Shown here piece after piece: positions 22,173 through 30,879 of a stretch of DNA of 64,000 bases. The position numbers and the translations under genes are program-made. The DNA is from Polaromonas sp. AER18D-145 (GTDB lineage Bacteria > Pseudomonadota > Gammaproteobacteria > Burkholderiales > Burkholderiaceae_C): assembly GCF_002379095.1 (NCBI RefSeq), contig NZ_NBZV01000019.1:1-64000 (forward strand). Reading direction: 5' to 3'. Position 1 is the stretch's first letter. Every line of letters begins with the position of its first letter. The notes beneath the pieces are model-generated. The model made no database searches. It was not told the origin of the DNA and was given only the letters and a program-made list of their open reading frames with translations.

Positions 22173-23474
22173 CTAAATCAGCCGCGGCGCTGAAACGGTC
22201 AAATCGACCGCGCCGTCGGCAAGGGTAGCGCGCAACGCCTGGCCAGGATGGGTGGCGCGGGCACTGGTGACAGCCTGCCCCTGCAGGTCGGCCAGCCAGG
22301 CATAACCGCGCTGCAGCACGAGCTTGGGGTCGAGCGGCGCCAGCCTGAGCTGCGCCCGCTCAAGCCGCCGTTGCTGCTGCGCCAGCGCGCCCGCCATGGC
22401 CTGCGGGAAAGCCAGCGCCAGTCCCTGGAGACGGCTGTTCTCCCGCTGCACGCCCGACTGCAGCGCATGCCGCAGGCGCTGGGTCTGGCCGGCCAGCCGG
22501 GCCTGCTGGCGGGTGACCAGATGGGACGGCCGGCTCACGCGGGACGCGGCCCAGTCGAGCCGCTGGTTCTGGGCCTGCAGTTGCCGCTCCACGCCGTCCT
22601 GCATGCGCCCCTGGGCCAGGTCCAGCGCGCCGAGCCAGACACTTTGCGGCTGGGCGCACATTTCGGCCGCCGCGGTGGGGGTGGGCGCGCGCAGGTCAGC
22701 GCAAAAATCGGCAATTGTGAAATCCGTCTCGTGGCCGACGCCGCACACCACGGGCACCGGCGAAGCCACGATCAGGCGCGCCAGCTGCTCGTCATTGAAG
22801 GCCCACAGGTCTTCCATGGCCCCGCCGCCGCGCACCAGCAGCAGCACGTCCACCTCCGCGCGTTCGCTGGCCTTGCGCAGGGCCTGGCGCAACTCCTCGG
22901 GGGCCTGGGCACCCTGCACACTGGCCGGGTAAATCACCACCGGAATATGCGGCGCGCGGCGCTGCAAGGCCGTCACCACGTCATGCAAGGCGGCTGCGCC
23001 GAGTGAGGTCACCACGCCGATGGCGCGCGGCAGCAGCGGCAGGGGCCGCTTGCGGCCGGGCTCGAACAGGCCCTCGGCCTCCAGCCTGGCCTTGAGTAAC
23101 AGGAATTGTTCGAACAGGTTGCCCTGCCCGGCTTGCCGCATGGACTCGACCACCATCTGCAGCTCGCCGCGCGGCTCGTAGACGCCGAGCCGGCCACGCA
23201 CTTCGACCAGCTGGCCGTCGCGTGGCGAAAAATCCAGCAGGCCGGCGGCTCGCCGGAACATGGCGCAGCGGATCTGGCCCTGCTCGTCTTTCAGGGAAAA
23301 GTAACTGTGCCCACTGGCGGCCCGCGAAAACCCGCTGACCTCCCCTTGCACGGCCACCGGGTTGAAACGTGCCTCCAGACTGTCGGCGATCGCGCGCAGC
23401 AGGGAACCCACGGGCCAGACCCGTCCCCCCGGCGAAGCTCTCTCGGGCGCCCCCGCAGACTCAAACACGGGCAA
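22173..23474 (-). CDS. xseA: Exodeoxyribonuclease VII large subunit
   Basis: Catalytic subunit of exonuclease VII, which degrades single-stranded DNA with XseB. The 433-residue protein has an N-terminal OB fold (VQGEVSGFSRAASGHSYFSLKD), a catalytic domain with GVVTSLGAAALHDV, LLLVRGGGAMEDLWAFNDE and GVGHETDFTIADFCADLRAPTPTAAAE split over its core motifs, and a long helical C-terminal region. The small subunit gene xseB is not adjacent. Confidence 0.94.
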   Translation of the reverse strand: MPVFESAGAPERASPGGRVWPVGSLLRAIADSLEARFNPVAVQGEVSGFSRAASGHSYFSLKDEQGQIRCAMFRRAAGLLDFSPRDGQLVEVRGRLGVYEPRGELQMVVESMRQAGQGNLFEQFLLLKARLEAEGLFEPGRKRPLPLLPRAIGVVTSLGAAALHDVVTALQRRAPHIPVVIYPASVQGAQAPEELRQALRKASERAEVDVLLLVRGGGAMEDLWAFNDEQLARLIVASPVPVVCGVGHETDFTIADFCADLRAPTPTAAAEMCAQPQSVWLGALDLAQGRMQDGVERQLQAQNQRLDWAASRVSRPSHLVTRQQARLAGQTQRLRHALQSGVQRENSRLQGLALAFPQAMAGALAQQQRRLERAQLRLAPLDPKLVLQRGYAWLADLQGQAVTSARATHPGQALRATLADGAVDLTVSAPRLI

Positions 23475-23809
23475 ACCCCTCGATAAGACGGGGGTAATAC
23501 TCCACAGAGCCGCATGACAGCGGGGTCAAACCCCTGGTTTGCCGGGGAGGCCTCGATAAATTCGTGTAACTCATTGATTTAGAAGAACTATATTCTGCTT
23601 ATTTTTTCATCGTTCTGTTACAGGGCCCATTTGGCGCGGCTTGGCGGCCCCCCGCCGGCTACTTGCTAACAAAGTTATCCACAAGATCTGTGAGTTAGGT
23701 CCTACAACCCTACGCCTTGGGAAAAGGCCGCGGGCACACAACGCTGCGTCCGGGTCACGCCCCTGGCTGGGCCATAATCCACAGCAACTATTTGCCGGGA
23801 GACGTTTAC
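23475..23809. other. Divergent intergenic region between xseA and exbB with a DnaA-box-like site
   Basis: This 335-base gap holds no gene that I can support. It contains an exact DnaA-box consensus TTATCCACA at 23675-23683 and a near match (TAATCCACA) around 23775, plus an A/T-rich patch near 23570-23620 that may be a promoter. Two boxes are too few for a replication origin. Confidence 0.4.
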
Positions 23810-24448
23810 TTGTTTTCGATCATACAAGCCGCAGGCTGGCCCATCTGGCCCCTCGTTGCCTGCTCCATACTGGCCCTGGCCCTGGTCATCGAGCGTTTTG
23901 TCAGCCTTAAAACCGGAAAAATTGCCCCGCCCAGGTTGCTGGACGAAGCCATCACCGTGTCGCGCGGCACGGTTCCCGCCCCCGACGTGGTTTCGCACCT
24001 CGAGCAGAACTCCCTGCTCGGTCAGGTGCTGGCCAGCGGTTTTCGTGCGCTCAACACCAACCCGCGCATCAGCGAGGACGATCTGCGCTCCACCCTCGAA
24101 GGTGCGGGCCGGCGCGCTGCCCACACGCTGGAGCGTTACCTCGCGGCGCTGGCCACCATCGCCTCGGCCGCCCCGCTGCTGGGCCTGCTCGGCACGGTGA
24201 TCGGCATGATCGAGATTTTCGGCTCGCAGGCCGGCAGCGGCGGCGTGGCCAATGCCGCGGGCGGCAACCCCGCGCAACTGGCACAGGGCATCTCGATTGC
24301 GTTGTACAACACCGCCTTCGGCCTCATCGTGGCGATTCCATCGCTGATTTTCTGGCGTTATTTCCGCGCCCGGGTGGACGGTTACCTGCTCACGATGGAG
24401 ATTGCCTCCGAGCGTTTTGTGCGCCACCTGAACACCCTGCGCAAATGA
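23810..24448 (+). CDS. exbB: ExbB/TolQ/MotA family proton channel protein
   Basis: Inner-membrane subunit that uses the proton gradient to energise TonB-type transport with ExbD. The 212-residue protein has three membrane segments (about 8-28, 112-135, 160-185) and the family core APLLGLLGTVIGMIEIF, followed by ISIALYNTAFGLIVAIPSLIF. I chose a TTG start at 23810 because GGGAGA lies eight bases upstream and the protein then begins LFSIIQAAGWPIWPLV, as in relatives. An upstream ATG (23717) adds residues without family similarity. exbD follows; no tonB is nearby. Confidence 0.88.
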   Translation: MFSIIQAAGWPIWPLVACSILALALVIERFVSLKTGKIAPPRLLDEAITVSRGTVPAPDVVSHLEQNSLLGQVLASGFRALNTNPRISEDDLRSTLEGAGRRAAHTLERYLAALATIASAAPLLGLLGTVIGMIEIFGSQAGSGGVANAAGGNPAQLAQGISIALYNTAFGLIVAIPSLIFWRYFRARVDGYLLTMEIASERFVRHLNTLRK

Positions 24449-24456
24449 TGAACAGG

Positions 24457-24550
24457 GCCCCCACGCTCGTCGCTTCGCGTACGTCGCTGTCCCCCGGGGG
24501 GGCGCATTTTTTCTTGGGGCGGCCCGGCGAAAAAACATCGGCCCCCACGC
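24457..24550. repeat. GC-rich extragenic repeat between exbB and exbD
   Basis: Contains GGCCCCCACGCTCGTCGCTT, a CCCCCGGGGGGG palindrome and TTGGGGCGGCCCGGCG, then a second GGCCCCCACGC. A related arrangement (CCCCCGTCG..., CCCCCCTCGAGGGGGCGGCGC) occurs at about 37987-38084. Both look like copies of a dispersed Comamonadaceae-type repeat. Confidence 0.55.
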
Positions 24551-24560
24551 GGAGGCCATC

Positions 24561-24989
24561 ATGAATTTCCGCAGAAGCTCCCGCGATGAACCCGAGATTA
24601 ACCTGATTCCGTTCATCGACGTGCTGCTGGTCGTGCTGATCTTCCTCATGCTGTCGACCACCTACAGCAAGTTCACCGAACTGCAGATCAAGCTGCCGGT
24701 GGCCGACGCCGACCAGCAGCGCGATTACCCCAAGGAAGTGATCGTGGCCGTCAGCAGCGACGGCCACTACATGGTCAGCAAGGTGCCTGTTCCCGGCCGC
24801 AGCATCGAGGCGCTGAGTGCCGCCATCAGCGCGGCGGCCAAGGCCGGCAAGGACAGCGTGATCATCATCAGCGCCGATGCCAGCGCCACGCACCAGTCGG
24901 TCATCACCGTGATGGAAGCGGCCCGGCGCAGCGGCTTGAGCCAAATCACCTTTGCCACCCAGAGCGCGGCGCAGGCCGGCGCCCGGTAA
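24561..24989 (+). CDS. exbD: ExbD/TolR family biopolymer transport protein
   Basis: Partner of ExbB. The 142-residue protein has a short cytosolic N-terminus, one membrane segment (about 14-36) preceded by [17 protein letters not shown], which carries the conserved aspartate that is protonated, and a periplasmic domain ending in a basic tail. A GGAGG ribosome binding site lies five bases upstream of the ATG. The 112-base spacer from exbB is filled by a repeat. lpxK begins one base after the stop codon. Confidence 0.92.
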   Translation: MNFRRSSRDEPEINLIPFIDVLLVVLIFLMLSTTYSKFTELQIKLPVADADQQRDYPKEVIVAVSSDGHYMVSKVPVPGRSIEALSAAISAAAKAGKDSVIIISADASATHQSVITVMEAARRSGLSQITFATQSAAQAGAR

Positions 24990-24990
24990 A

Positions 24991-26040
24991 GTGGCAACCC
25001 GGCTGCAGCAGGCCTGGCTGCGGCGCGGCATGCTCGCCCGCCTGCTCTGGCCGCTGTCCTGGCTGTACGGCCTGCTGGCCGAGTTGCGCCGGCTGGCGTT
25101 CCGGGCCGGCTACTTCAGATCTGAACGCCTGCCCGTGCCGGTGCTGGTGGTGGGCAACGTGGTGGCGGGCGGAGCCGGCAAGACCCCGGCGGTGATTGCC
25201 CTGGTGCAGCACCTGCAGGCCCGCGGTCTGCAGGTCGGGGTGGTGTCGCGCGGCTACGGGCGTACCAGCCCGCATTGCCTGGAGGTGTTGCCGGGCACCC
25301 CCATCGAAGCGTCGGGCGACGAGCCGGCCCTTATACAGCGGGCGACAGGCGCTCCTGTTTTTGTAGCACCCCGGCGCGCCGAGGCCGCGCGTGCGCTGCT
25401 CGCTGCCCATCGCCCGACACAGCTGATCGTCTGCGACGACGGCCTTCAGCACTACGCGCTGCAGCGTGATGTTGAGATTGCGGTGTTCGACGAGCGCGGC
25501 GTCGGCAACGGCTGGCTGCTGCCGGCCGGCCCCTTGCGCGAGCCGTGGCCGGAGCGCCTGCGACGCGGCGTGCGCGCCGGCGGGCGCGGCATTGACCTGG
25601 TGCTGCACACCGGCGAACACGCCGCCTTTACGGGTTCTTCGGATTTTGGCTCGACGCGGCGCCTGGCCGACCACGCGCTGCGCGCCGACGGCAGCCGCGT
25701 GGCACTGGAGAGCCTGGCCGGCCAGCCGCTGCTGGCGCTGGCCGGCATCGCCAAACCCGAGGCGTTTTTTGCCATGCTCCGCGCCCGCGGCCTGGTGCTG
25801 GCCGAAACCCGGGCATTGTCTGACCACTACACTTTTGATAGCTACCCGCGCCCGCAGGACAAGGGTTACACCGTTATTTGCACTGAAAAAGACGCGGTCA
25901 AGCTGTTTCCCCGGCAAGCGGATGTGCTGGCCGTGCCGCTGGAGTTTTCACCCGAACCGGCCTTTTTCACGGCGCTCGACGCCTTGCTGGCCCCCCTGCT
26001 TTCTCCATTACCATCCACCCATGGACACCAAACTGCTTGA
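24991..26040 (+). CDS. lpxK: Tetraacyldisaccharide 4'-kinase
   Basis: Phosphorylates the lipid A precursor at the 4' position at the inner membrane. The 349-residue protein has an N-terminal membrane-associated helix ([19 protein letters not shown]), a P-loop [13 protein letters not shown] and the family motif [19 protein letters not shown], followed by [16 protein letters not shown] and near the end [11 protein letters not shown] chose the GTG at 24991, directly after the exbD stop; the longer frame overlaps exbD. The gene overlaps the trm112-type gene by 20 bases. Confidence 0.92.
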   Translation: MATRLQQAWLRRGMLARLLWPLSWLYGLLAELRRLAFRAGYFRSERLPVPVLVVGNVVAGGAGKTPAVIALVQHLQARGLQVGVVSRGYGRTSPHCLEVLPGTPIEASGDEPALIQRATGAPVFVAPRRAEAARALLAAHRPTQLIVCDDGLQHYALQRDVEIAVFDERGVGNGWLLPAGPLREPWPERLRRGVRAGGRGIDLVLHTGEHAAFTGSSDFGSTRRLADHALRADGSRVALESLAGQPLLALAGIAKPEAFFAMLRARGLVLAETRALSDHYTFDSYPRPQDKGYTVICTEKDAVKLFPRQADVLAVPLEFSPEPAFFTALDALLAPLLSPLPSTHGHQTA

Positions 26041-26203
26041 ACTGCTGGTCTGCCCCGTGACCAAGGGCCCGCTCGATTACGACCGTGAAAAACAGGAGCT
26101 GATCTCGCGCAGCGCACGTCTGGCCTACCCCATCCGCGACGGCCTGCCGGTGATGCTCGAGAGCGAAGCGCGCACCCTCACAGACGAGGAACTCGGGCTG
26201 TGA
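26021..26203 (+). CDS. Trm112 family protein
   Basis: Small protein of 60 residues ([20 protein letters not shown]...), the bacterial Trm112/YcaR type commonly encoded between lpxK and kdsB. The fold is a zinc-ribbon-like domain, but only one cysteine (CPVTKG) is present in this bacterial branch. In eukaryotes and archaea Trm112 activates methyltransferases; its role here is unknown. It overlaps the end of lpxK, so it is translationally coupled. Its last codons are duplicated just downstream. Confidence 0.88.
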   Translation: MDTKLLELLVCPVTKGPLDYDREKQELISRSARLAYPIRDGLPVMLESEARTLTDEELGL

Positions 26204-26240
26204 CCCTGGATGCTTGCGACGAGGAACTCGGCCTGTGACC
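26183..26240 (+). repeat. Direct duplication of the trm112-type gene end
   Basis: The 23-base block 26183-26205, containing the last codons and stop of the trm112-type gene, recurs at 26218-26240 with one mismatch, giving a 35-base period. The second copy is in the spacer before kdsB. Confidence 0.85.
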
Positions 26241-26248
26241 TGCCGCGC

Positions 26249-27016
26249 ATGAGTTTTACCGTCCTGATCCCGGCCCGCCTCGCGTCCACCCGCCTGCCCG
26301 ATAAACCGCTGGCCGATATCGCAGGCGTGCCCATGGTGGTCCGGGTGGCGCAGCGCGCCATCCAGAGTGGCGCAACCCGCGTGGTGGTGGCGGCTGACAG
26401 CCGCCAGATCGTGGCGGCCTGCGCCGCCTTTGGCGTGACCGCCGTGCTGACCCGTCCCGACCACCCGAGCGGCAGCGACCGGCTGGCCGAGGCCTGCGAC
26501 CTGCTGGGACTCGGTGACGCGGAATGTGTGGTCAATGTCCAGGGCGACGAACCACTGATCGACCCGGCGCTGATTGATGCCGTGGCCCATCTGCTGGACC
26601 AGCGCAGCGACTGCGCCATGAGCACGGCCGCCCATGCCATCGCCAGCCTCGAGGAACTGCTGAACCCGAATGTCGTCAAGGTGGTGCTGGATGCACGCGA
26701 CACGGCGCTGTATTTCAGCCGCGCGGCTATCCCGGCCGCGCGGGATTTTTCCGGCCAGGCCTGGTGGCAGGCCGGCCATGCTGCGCAGGATCTGCCGCCC
26801 CCATTGCGCCACGTGGGCATCTATGGCTACCGCGTCGGTTTCCTGCGGCAGTTTCCGGCCTTGCCCCAAGCGCCGCTGGAGCGGCTGGAACAACTCGAGC
26901 AGCTGCGCGCGCTCTGGCACGGCCATCGCATTGCAGTGCACGTCACCACGCAGGCACCCGGGCCTGGCGTCGACACCCCCGAGGACCTGGAGCGCGTGCG
27001 ACGGCTGTTTGTGTAA
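26249..27016 (+). CDS. kdsB: 3-deoxy-manno-octulosonate cytidylyltransferase
   Basis: Activates Kdo with CTP to CMP-Kdo for lipopolysaccharide core synthesis. The 255-residue protein has the nucleotide-binding start [31 protein letters not shown] with the metal-binding aspartate, [13 protein letters not shown], and [13 protein letters not shown] near the C-terminus. I chose the ATG at 26249 (MSFTVLIPA); an upstream ATG at 26210 lies inside the small duplication. It forms an lpxK-trm112-kdsB-adk run. Confidence 0.95.
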   Translation: MSFTVLIPARLASTRLPDKPLADIAGVPMVVRVAQRAIQSGATRVVVAADSRQIVAACAAFGVTAVLTRPDHPSGSDRLAEACDLLGLGDAECVVNVQGDEPLIDPALIDAVAHLLDQRSDCAMSTAAHAIASLEELLNPNVVKVVLDARDTALYFSRAAIPAARDFSGQAWWQAGHAAQDLPPPLRHVGIYGYRVGFLRQFPALPQAPLERLEQLEQLRALWHGHRIAVHVTTQAPGPGVDTPEDLERVRRLFV

Positions 27017-27059
27017 GCTGCGCGCAGGGGGACGCATGCTATCCTCCAGATCAAAATAA

Positions 27060-27782
<723 letters not shown>

Positions 27783-27799
27783 GCGCTCTCACCGCACCC

Positions 27800-27829
27800 A
27801 AAAAAAGGCCGTCGACAGACGGCCTTTTT
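27800..27829 (+). terminator. Rho-independent terminator of adk
   Basis: AAAAGGCCGTC / GACGGCCTTTTT stem with flanking A and T runs, 18 bases after the adk stop; it can act on both strands and also faces the end of the DUF6152 gene. Confidence 0.88.
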
Positions 27830-27861
27830 GCTGGGCGTCACTCACTGTCACTCACCGTCAC

Positions 27862-28341
27862 TCAGGCCGGACTGGACCTCAGGCCATACGCCTTGCCGTC
27901 GACAAACAGGTATTCGGCGCGCAAAATCGCGTCCCCCTTCTCGCCGGCGAAGGTGAAGCCCAACACCGAAATCTGCGTGCCGGGCTTGATCTCCGCGACT
28001 TTCCAGGCCTGCAGGCGCGTCAAGGGCGCCAGCTCGATCTCCCAGCGCCTGTCCTTGCGCGTGGGCAGCATGGCTTTGGCCAGCAAGGCCTTGCCATCGA
28101 CCGGGGCGCTCTGCGCCGGCAGCGCGCGCTGGGCAAGGTCGGCCGGCAGCTTCAGCGTGGCCGGCAATTCAATTTCCAGCTCGCCATGCGGGTTCTGCCA
28201 GAGGGACTTGAGCACCCTGCCTTCGAGGTAGATCGGCCGTTCCTGGTCAAAGCCGCTCCAGCCGTGGTGGGCCCGCGCAAAAGGCATCAGGCCGACACTG
28301 GAAACGGCACCTACGGCCCCGATCACGTCACGTCGTTTCAT
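27862..28341 (-). CDS. DUF6152 family exported protein
   Basis: Protein of 159 residues with a twin-arginine-like or general signal peptide (MKRRDVIGAVGAVSSVGLM, then ARA) and the family start HHGWSGFDQERPIYLEGRV. The remainder is a predicted beta-rich domain. Function is unknown. It is the last gene of a minus-strand series starting with an ECF sigma factor gene and including a periplasmic metal-sensor-like protein, which suggests a role in envelope or metal stress (inference). Confidence 0.7.
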   Translation of the reverse strand: MKRRDVIGAVGAVSSVGLMPFARAHHGWSGFDQERPIYLEGRVLKSLWQNPHGELEIELPATLKLPADLAQRALPAQSAPVDGKALLAKAMLPTRKDRRWEIELAPLTRLQAWKVAEIKPGTQISVLGFTFAGEKGDAILRAEYLFVDGKAYGLRSSPA

Positions 28342-28368
28342 CTGTCAACTCCTTGAGGGATGGTTTGC

Positions 28369-28788
28369 TTAGAGATAGGCGATCCAGCGACCGCACGCCA
28401 GTATGGCCAGCCAGATCAGGGTGGACATCGCCATCTGCACGCGCGCCCAGACATCGAGTTTGCCGAGCGAGCCGCGTCCGTGGAACCAGGCTGCATTACA
28501 CGCCGCGGTGAATAACAGCAGCATCTTCAGGGTAAAAGCCCGGTTGGCCAGCAATTCGCCCGGCTGGGACGCAAACATCAGCAGGCCGGACGCCGCAGCG
28601 ATGACGAAGCCGCTGAGGGCAAGGCCCAGGCTCAGGCGCGCCAGGTCTTTCACCGGAAGGGCCGCGCCCAAGCCGAACACCCGCAGTTCCAGCAGCACCA
28701 GGTTGCCCAAGAGCAGCGCGATACCGGTGATATGGACCATCTCCAGCGCTGGGTAGGCCCACAGATGGGATCTGAGCTCGGCAAACAT
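28369..28788 (-). CDS. DUF6644-like membrane protein
   Basis: Predicted membrane protein of 139 residues with about four hydrophobic segments: MVHITGIALLLGNLVLLEL, LSLGLALSGFVIAAASGLLM, FTLKMLLLFTAACNAAWF and MSTLIWLAILACGRW. The histidine near the N-terminus (VHITG) recalls small cytochrome-like or copper-related membrane proteins, but no cofactor motif can be named. I chose the ATG at 28788; an upstream frame to 28875 looks non-coding. It lies between the DUF6152 gene and the broken DnrO-like gene. Confidence 0.68.
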   Translation of the reverse strand: MFAELRSHLWAYPALEMVHITGIALLLGNLVLLELRVFGLGAALPVKDLARLSLGLALSGFVIAAASGLLMFASQPGELLANRAFTLKMLLLFTAACNAAWFHGRGSLGKLDVWARVQMAMSTLIWLAILACGRWIAYL

Positions 28789-28822
28789 GTCGGTGTGGAT
28801 CCCCCTGCGATGCGTCTGACTT

Positions 28823-29290
28823 TTAATGCGGCAACTTGACCGCCTGCCAGCCGGTGTGGTCGAAATACGTGCCATAGGTGTTCAGGCCCTGCGCGATTTT
28901 TACCACGCCTGATGCCCTGCTCTTGTCAGGCTGTTTGCCCTCTGCGGCTTCCGCGCCGTTCATCATGTCACCGATGATGATATGAAGTTGCGCATCCGCC
29001 TTGGGGTCAAGCTTGCAGTTTTAGGCGACCTGCACAGTGACTTCCCTGCCCAGCGCATCGTAGTCCGCCTTGCTGGCCTTGCCAGCGTGCGCTGCGGGCA
29101 AGGTGGTGGCAACGGATGACCTGATGGCGGTCATTGCCTGGCGTAAAGGGGCATCGGTCGCCCATTTCTTGCCAGCATTGAGTTCGATCTTTTGAGGCGC
29201 CGCGCCATCGTGCCCATGTTGATTGGCGGCCAGCGTTGCCAAAGGACTTGCCAGCGTTGCGACAATCAGTAAAGGTGTAAAAAATTTCAT
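28823..29290 (-). pseudogene. DnrO-like exported protein interrupted by an in-frame stop
   Basis: The frame starting at 29290 encodes a signal peptide and a small helical protein (HGHDGAAPQKIELNAGKKWA, TDAPLRQAMTAIR) and stops at TAA 29021-29023. The same frame continues for 65 more codons with clear family-like sequence (NCKLDPKADAQLHIIIGDM, then GVVKIAQGLNTYGTYFDH, VKLPH) and a stop at 28823-28825. A single base change, for example from a tyrosine codon, would explain the break. The family is exported, and its function is not known to me. The gene sits in the ECF sigma operon, where two other genes are also damaged. Confidence 0.8.
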
Positions 29291-29415
29291 GGTTTTCTCC
29301 GGTTCAGTTGAAAATGCTCAGCCAAACATTTGCCTGGCTTCTTACTTAAACGAGCAAGGACCGAAGATGTTCCATTTTTTTACCAAGCCGTCCGGAAAAC
29401 TGCCGCAGGACCGCA

Positions 29416-29889
29416 TCAATCACGATGCAGCAGCTCCTCCTTCGTGGCTTCCTGCTCGTAACGACTGAGCAGCAAGGCCATCAGCCTGGCGCGCTGGCTT
29501 TCATTGAGCAAATCGCGTTCGGCCAGCAGTTGGCTGATCACGCGCTGTTGCTGCGCATCTTGCAAGGCGGCAATCCGGGCTTGCTCGGCATCAATCGCGG
29601 CTCGCTGCGGCGTGCCTGCAAAAATGTGCCGTACCAGCGTTTCACGATGCTTGCGAATCTCACGCCAGTTGGCTGCAATATCCTGCAAAAAAACAGGTTC
29701 GAGTTGCTGCCAGCGCTGGCGCTGCTCATTGCTCAGTTGAAGGTAATCCGGCAAATTCACAGGCGGCGTTTGCGTGGTGTTCGCATGCGGCGGGAACGGC
29801 CGCAATTGGTTGAAGACAACAGTAGCGATGATGCCGAGATTCAGCGACAGCGACACGGCCAGTAGCCATTTCCATGCGGTGCGGTTCAT
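29416..29889 (-). CDS. Periplasmic heavy-metal sensor-like protein (CnrX/ZraP-type)
   Basis: Protein of 157 residues with an N-terminal membrane anchor (about 7-27) and a long helical periplasmic region: YLQLSNEQRQRWQQLEPVF, REIRKHRETLVRHIFAGTP and DAEQARIAALQDAQQQRVI. This LTxxQ-like helical hairpin arrangement is typical of the CpxP/ZraP/CnrX group, which sense metals or misfolding in the periplasm. A conserved H...H pattern is visible but the metal is not predictable. Its start overlaps the end of the anti-sigma gene (ATGA). It appears intact although its regulatory partners are broken. Confidence 0.75.
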   Translation of the reverse strand: MNRTAWKWLLAVSLSLNLGIIATVVFNQLRPFPPHANTTQTPPVNLPDYLQLSNEQRQRWQQLEPVFLQDIAANWREIRKHRETLVRHIFAGTPQRAAIDAEQARIAALQDAQQQRVISQLLAERDLLNESQRARLMALLLSRYEQEATKEELLHRD

Positions 29890-30262
29890 TGCATTCCTTT
29901 CGATAAGCGGCAGAGTTCAGCAGCGGCGCACAGTCCACCGGGCGGCACCGGATCGAACACGCGCACCATGCTTGCGGGCGGCGCGCCGCCGCCAAGCCGG
30001 CGGGCACCCAGTTCGACCAGAACGGCTGCGGGCGTCTTCGCACCGACCCGGCGCGCAGGCGGTCCTCGAGGCGCGCTCCAAGATTCAACCCCAGCGCCGG
30101 AGATGGCAGCGCGCCCAGGCTTTGCCGCAGCGCGCTAATCTCATCGAGCCGCAGCCGGCAGACCGGGCAGCCCGCCAAATGCGCGGCAAACCGTTCTTGG
30201 TCACGGGGCTTGAGCATGTGATCCGCGTAGGCGGAAAGGTCGTCATAGGGTGGGCAAGTCAT
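29886..30262 (-). pseudogene. Zinc-finger anti-sigma factor, apparently frameshifted with membrane segment lost
   Basis: The start MTCPPYDDLSAYADHM leads into the ZAS zinc motif HLAGCPVC and then LRQSLGALPSPALGL, as in anti-sigma factors of ECF systems. After WSNWVPAGLAA the frame continues into nonsense across the next gene start. In the +1-shifted frame a plausible ending follows (GGGAPPASMVRVFDPVPPGG, then LCRLSKGMQ and TGA at 29886-29888, overlapping the sensor start). Neither frame contains the membrane helix expected between these parts. I infer a deletion through the transmembrane region. Confidence 0.65.
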
Positions 30263-30276
30263 GGCAATTTCTCCAG

Positions 30277-30821
30277 TCAGCACTTTGTGTTGCCGAGCAG
30301 CGTAGCGCGCGCCCGCGCAATACGCGACTTGACAGTTCCGGGATTCAGGTCGAGCACAACAGCAATCTCCTCGTAAGACATTTCCTCGATTTCCCGCAGC
30401 AACAGAATCTCGCGATGTTCGACCGGCAAGCGCAACAATGCTGCCTCCAGCATGCGCAGGCGCTGGGACGTTTCGAGGGCAGCATCGGGCCCCGGCGCAG
30501 GGTCGGCAATTTCCGCATCTTCGTCCAGCGCCACAAATTCGACGCGTTTGTGGCGTCGCAACAGATCGAAGGCGAAATTGCGCGATGCGAAACAGCCAGG
30601 TCTTGTAGAGCGCGTCCGGCCGCCAACGCGGCAGACCCTGATAAGCACGCAAGAACGTCTCCTGCGTCAAATCCAGCGCGTCGTCCTCCGAGCGGGTAAG
30701 CCGCACAAGAAAGCGATAGATACGGTCCTGATAGCGTGCCACCAACTCCGAAAACGCTGCGACATCACCGCGCTGGGCGCGCGATGCATTCGTCCTCGTC
30801 GAGGTGGCTGAAATTTCGCAT
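30277..30821 (-). pseudogene. ECF-type RNA polymerase sigma factor with two frameshifts
   Basis: Three frames are needed to read one sigma-70 family protein. It starts MRNFSHLDEDECIAR, shifts near 30775 into QRGDVAAFSELVARYQDRIY and the region 2 segment LTRSEDDALDLTQETFLRA, then shifts again near 30590 into NFAFDLLRRHKRVEF and region 4 (LRLPVEHREILLLREIEEM, SYEEIAVVLDLNPGTVKSRI). The second break fits loss of one unit of a CATCG direct repeat. The stop is 14 bases before the anti-sigma start. A full-length sigma factor cannot be made without frameshifting. Confidence 0.82.
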
Positions 30822-30879
30822 GGTTGAAAGCTGATTTAACGAAGGGGCGCAAAAAAAGTTCCAACTCTCCAACTCTTGA

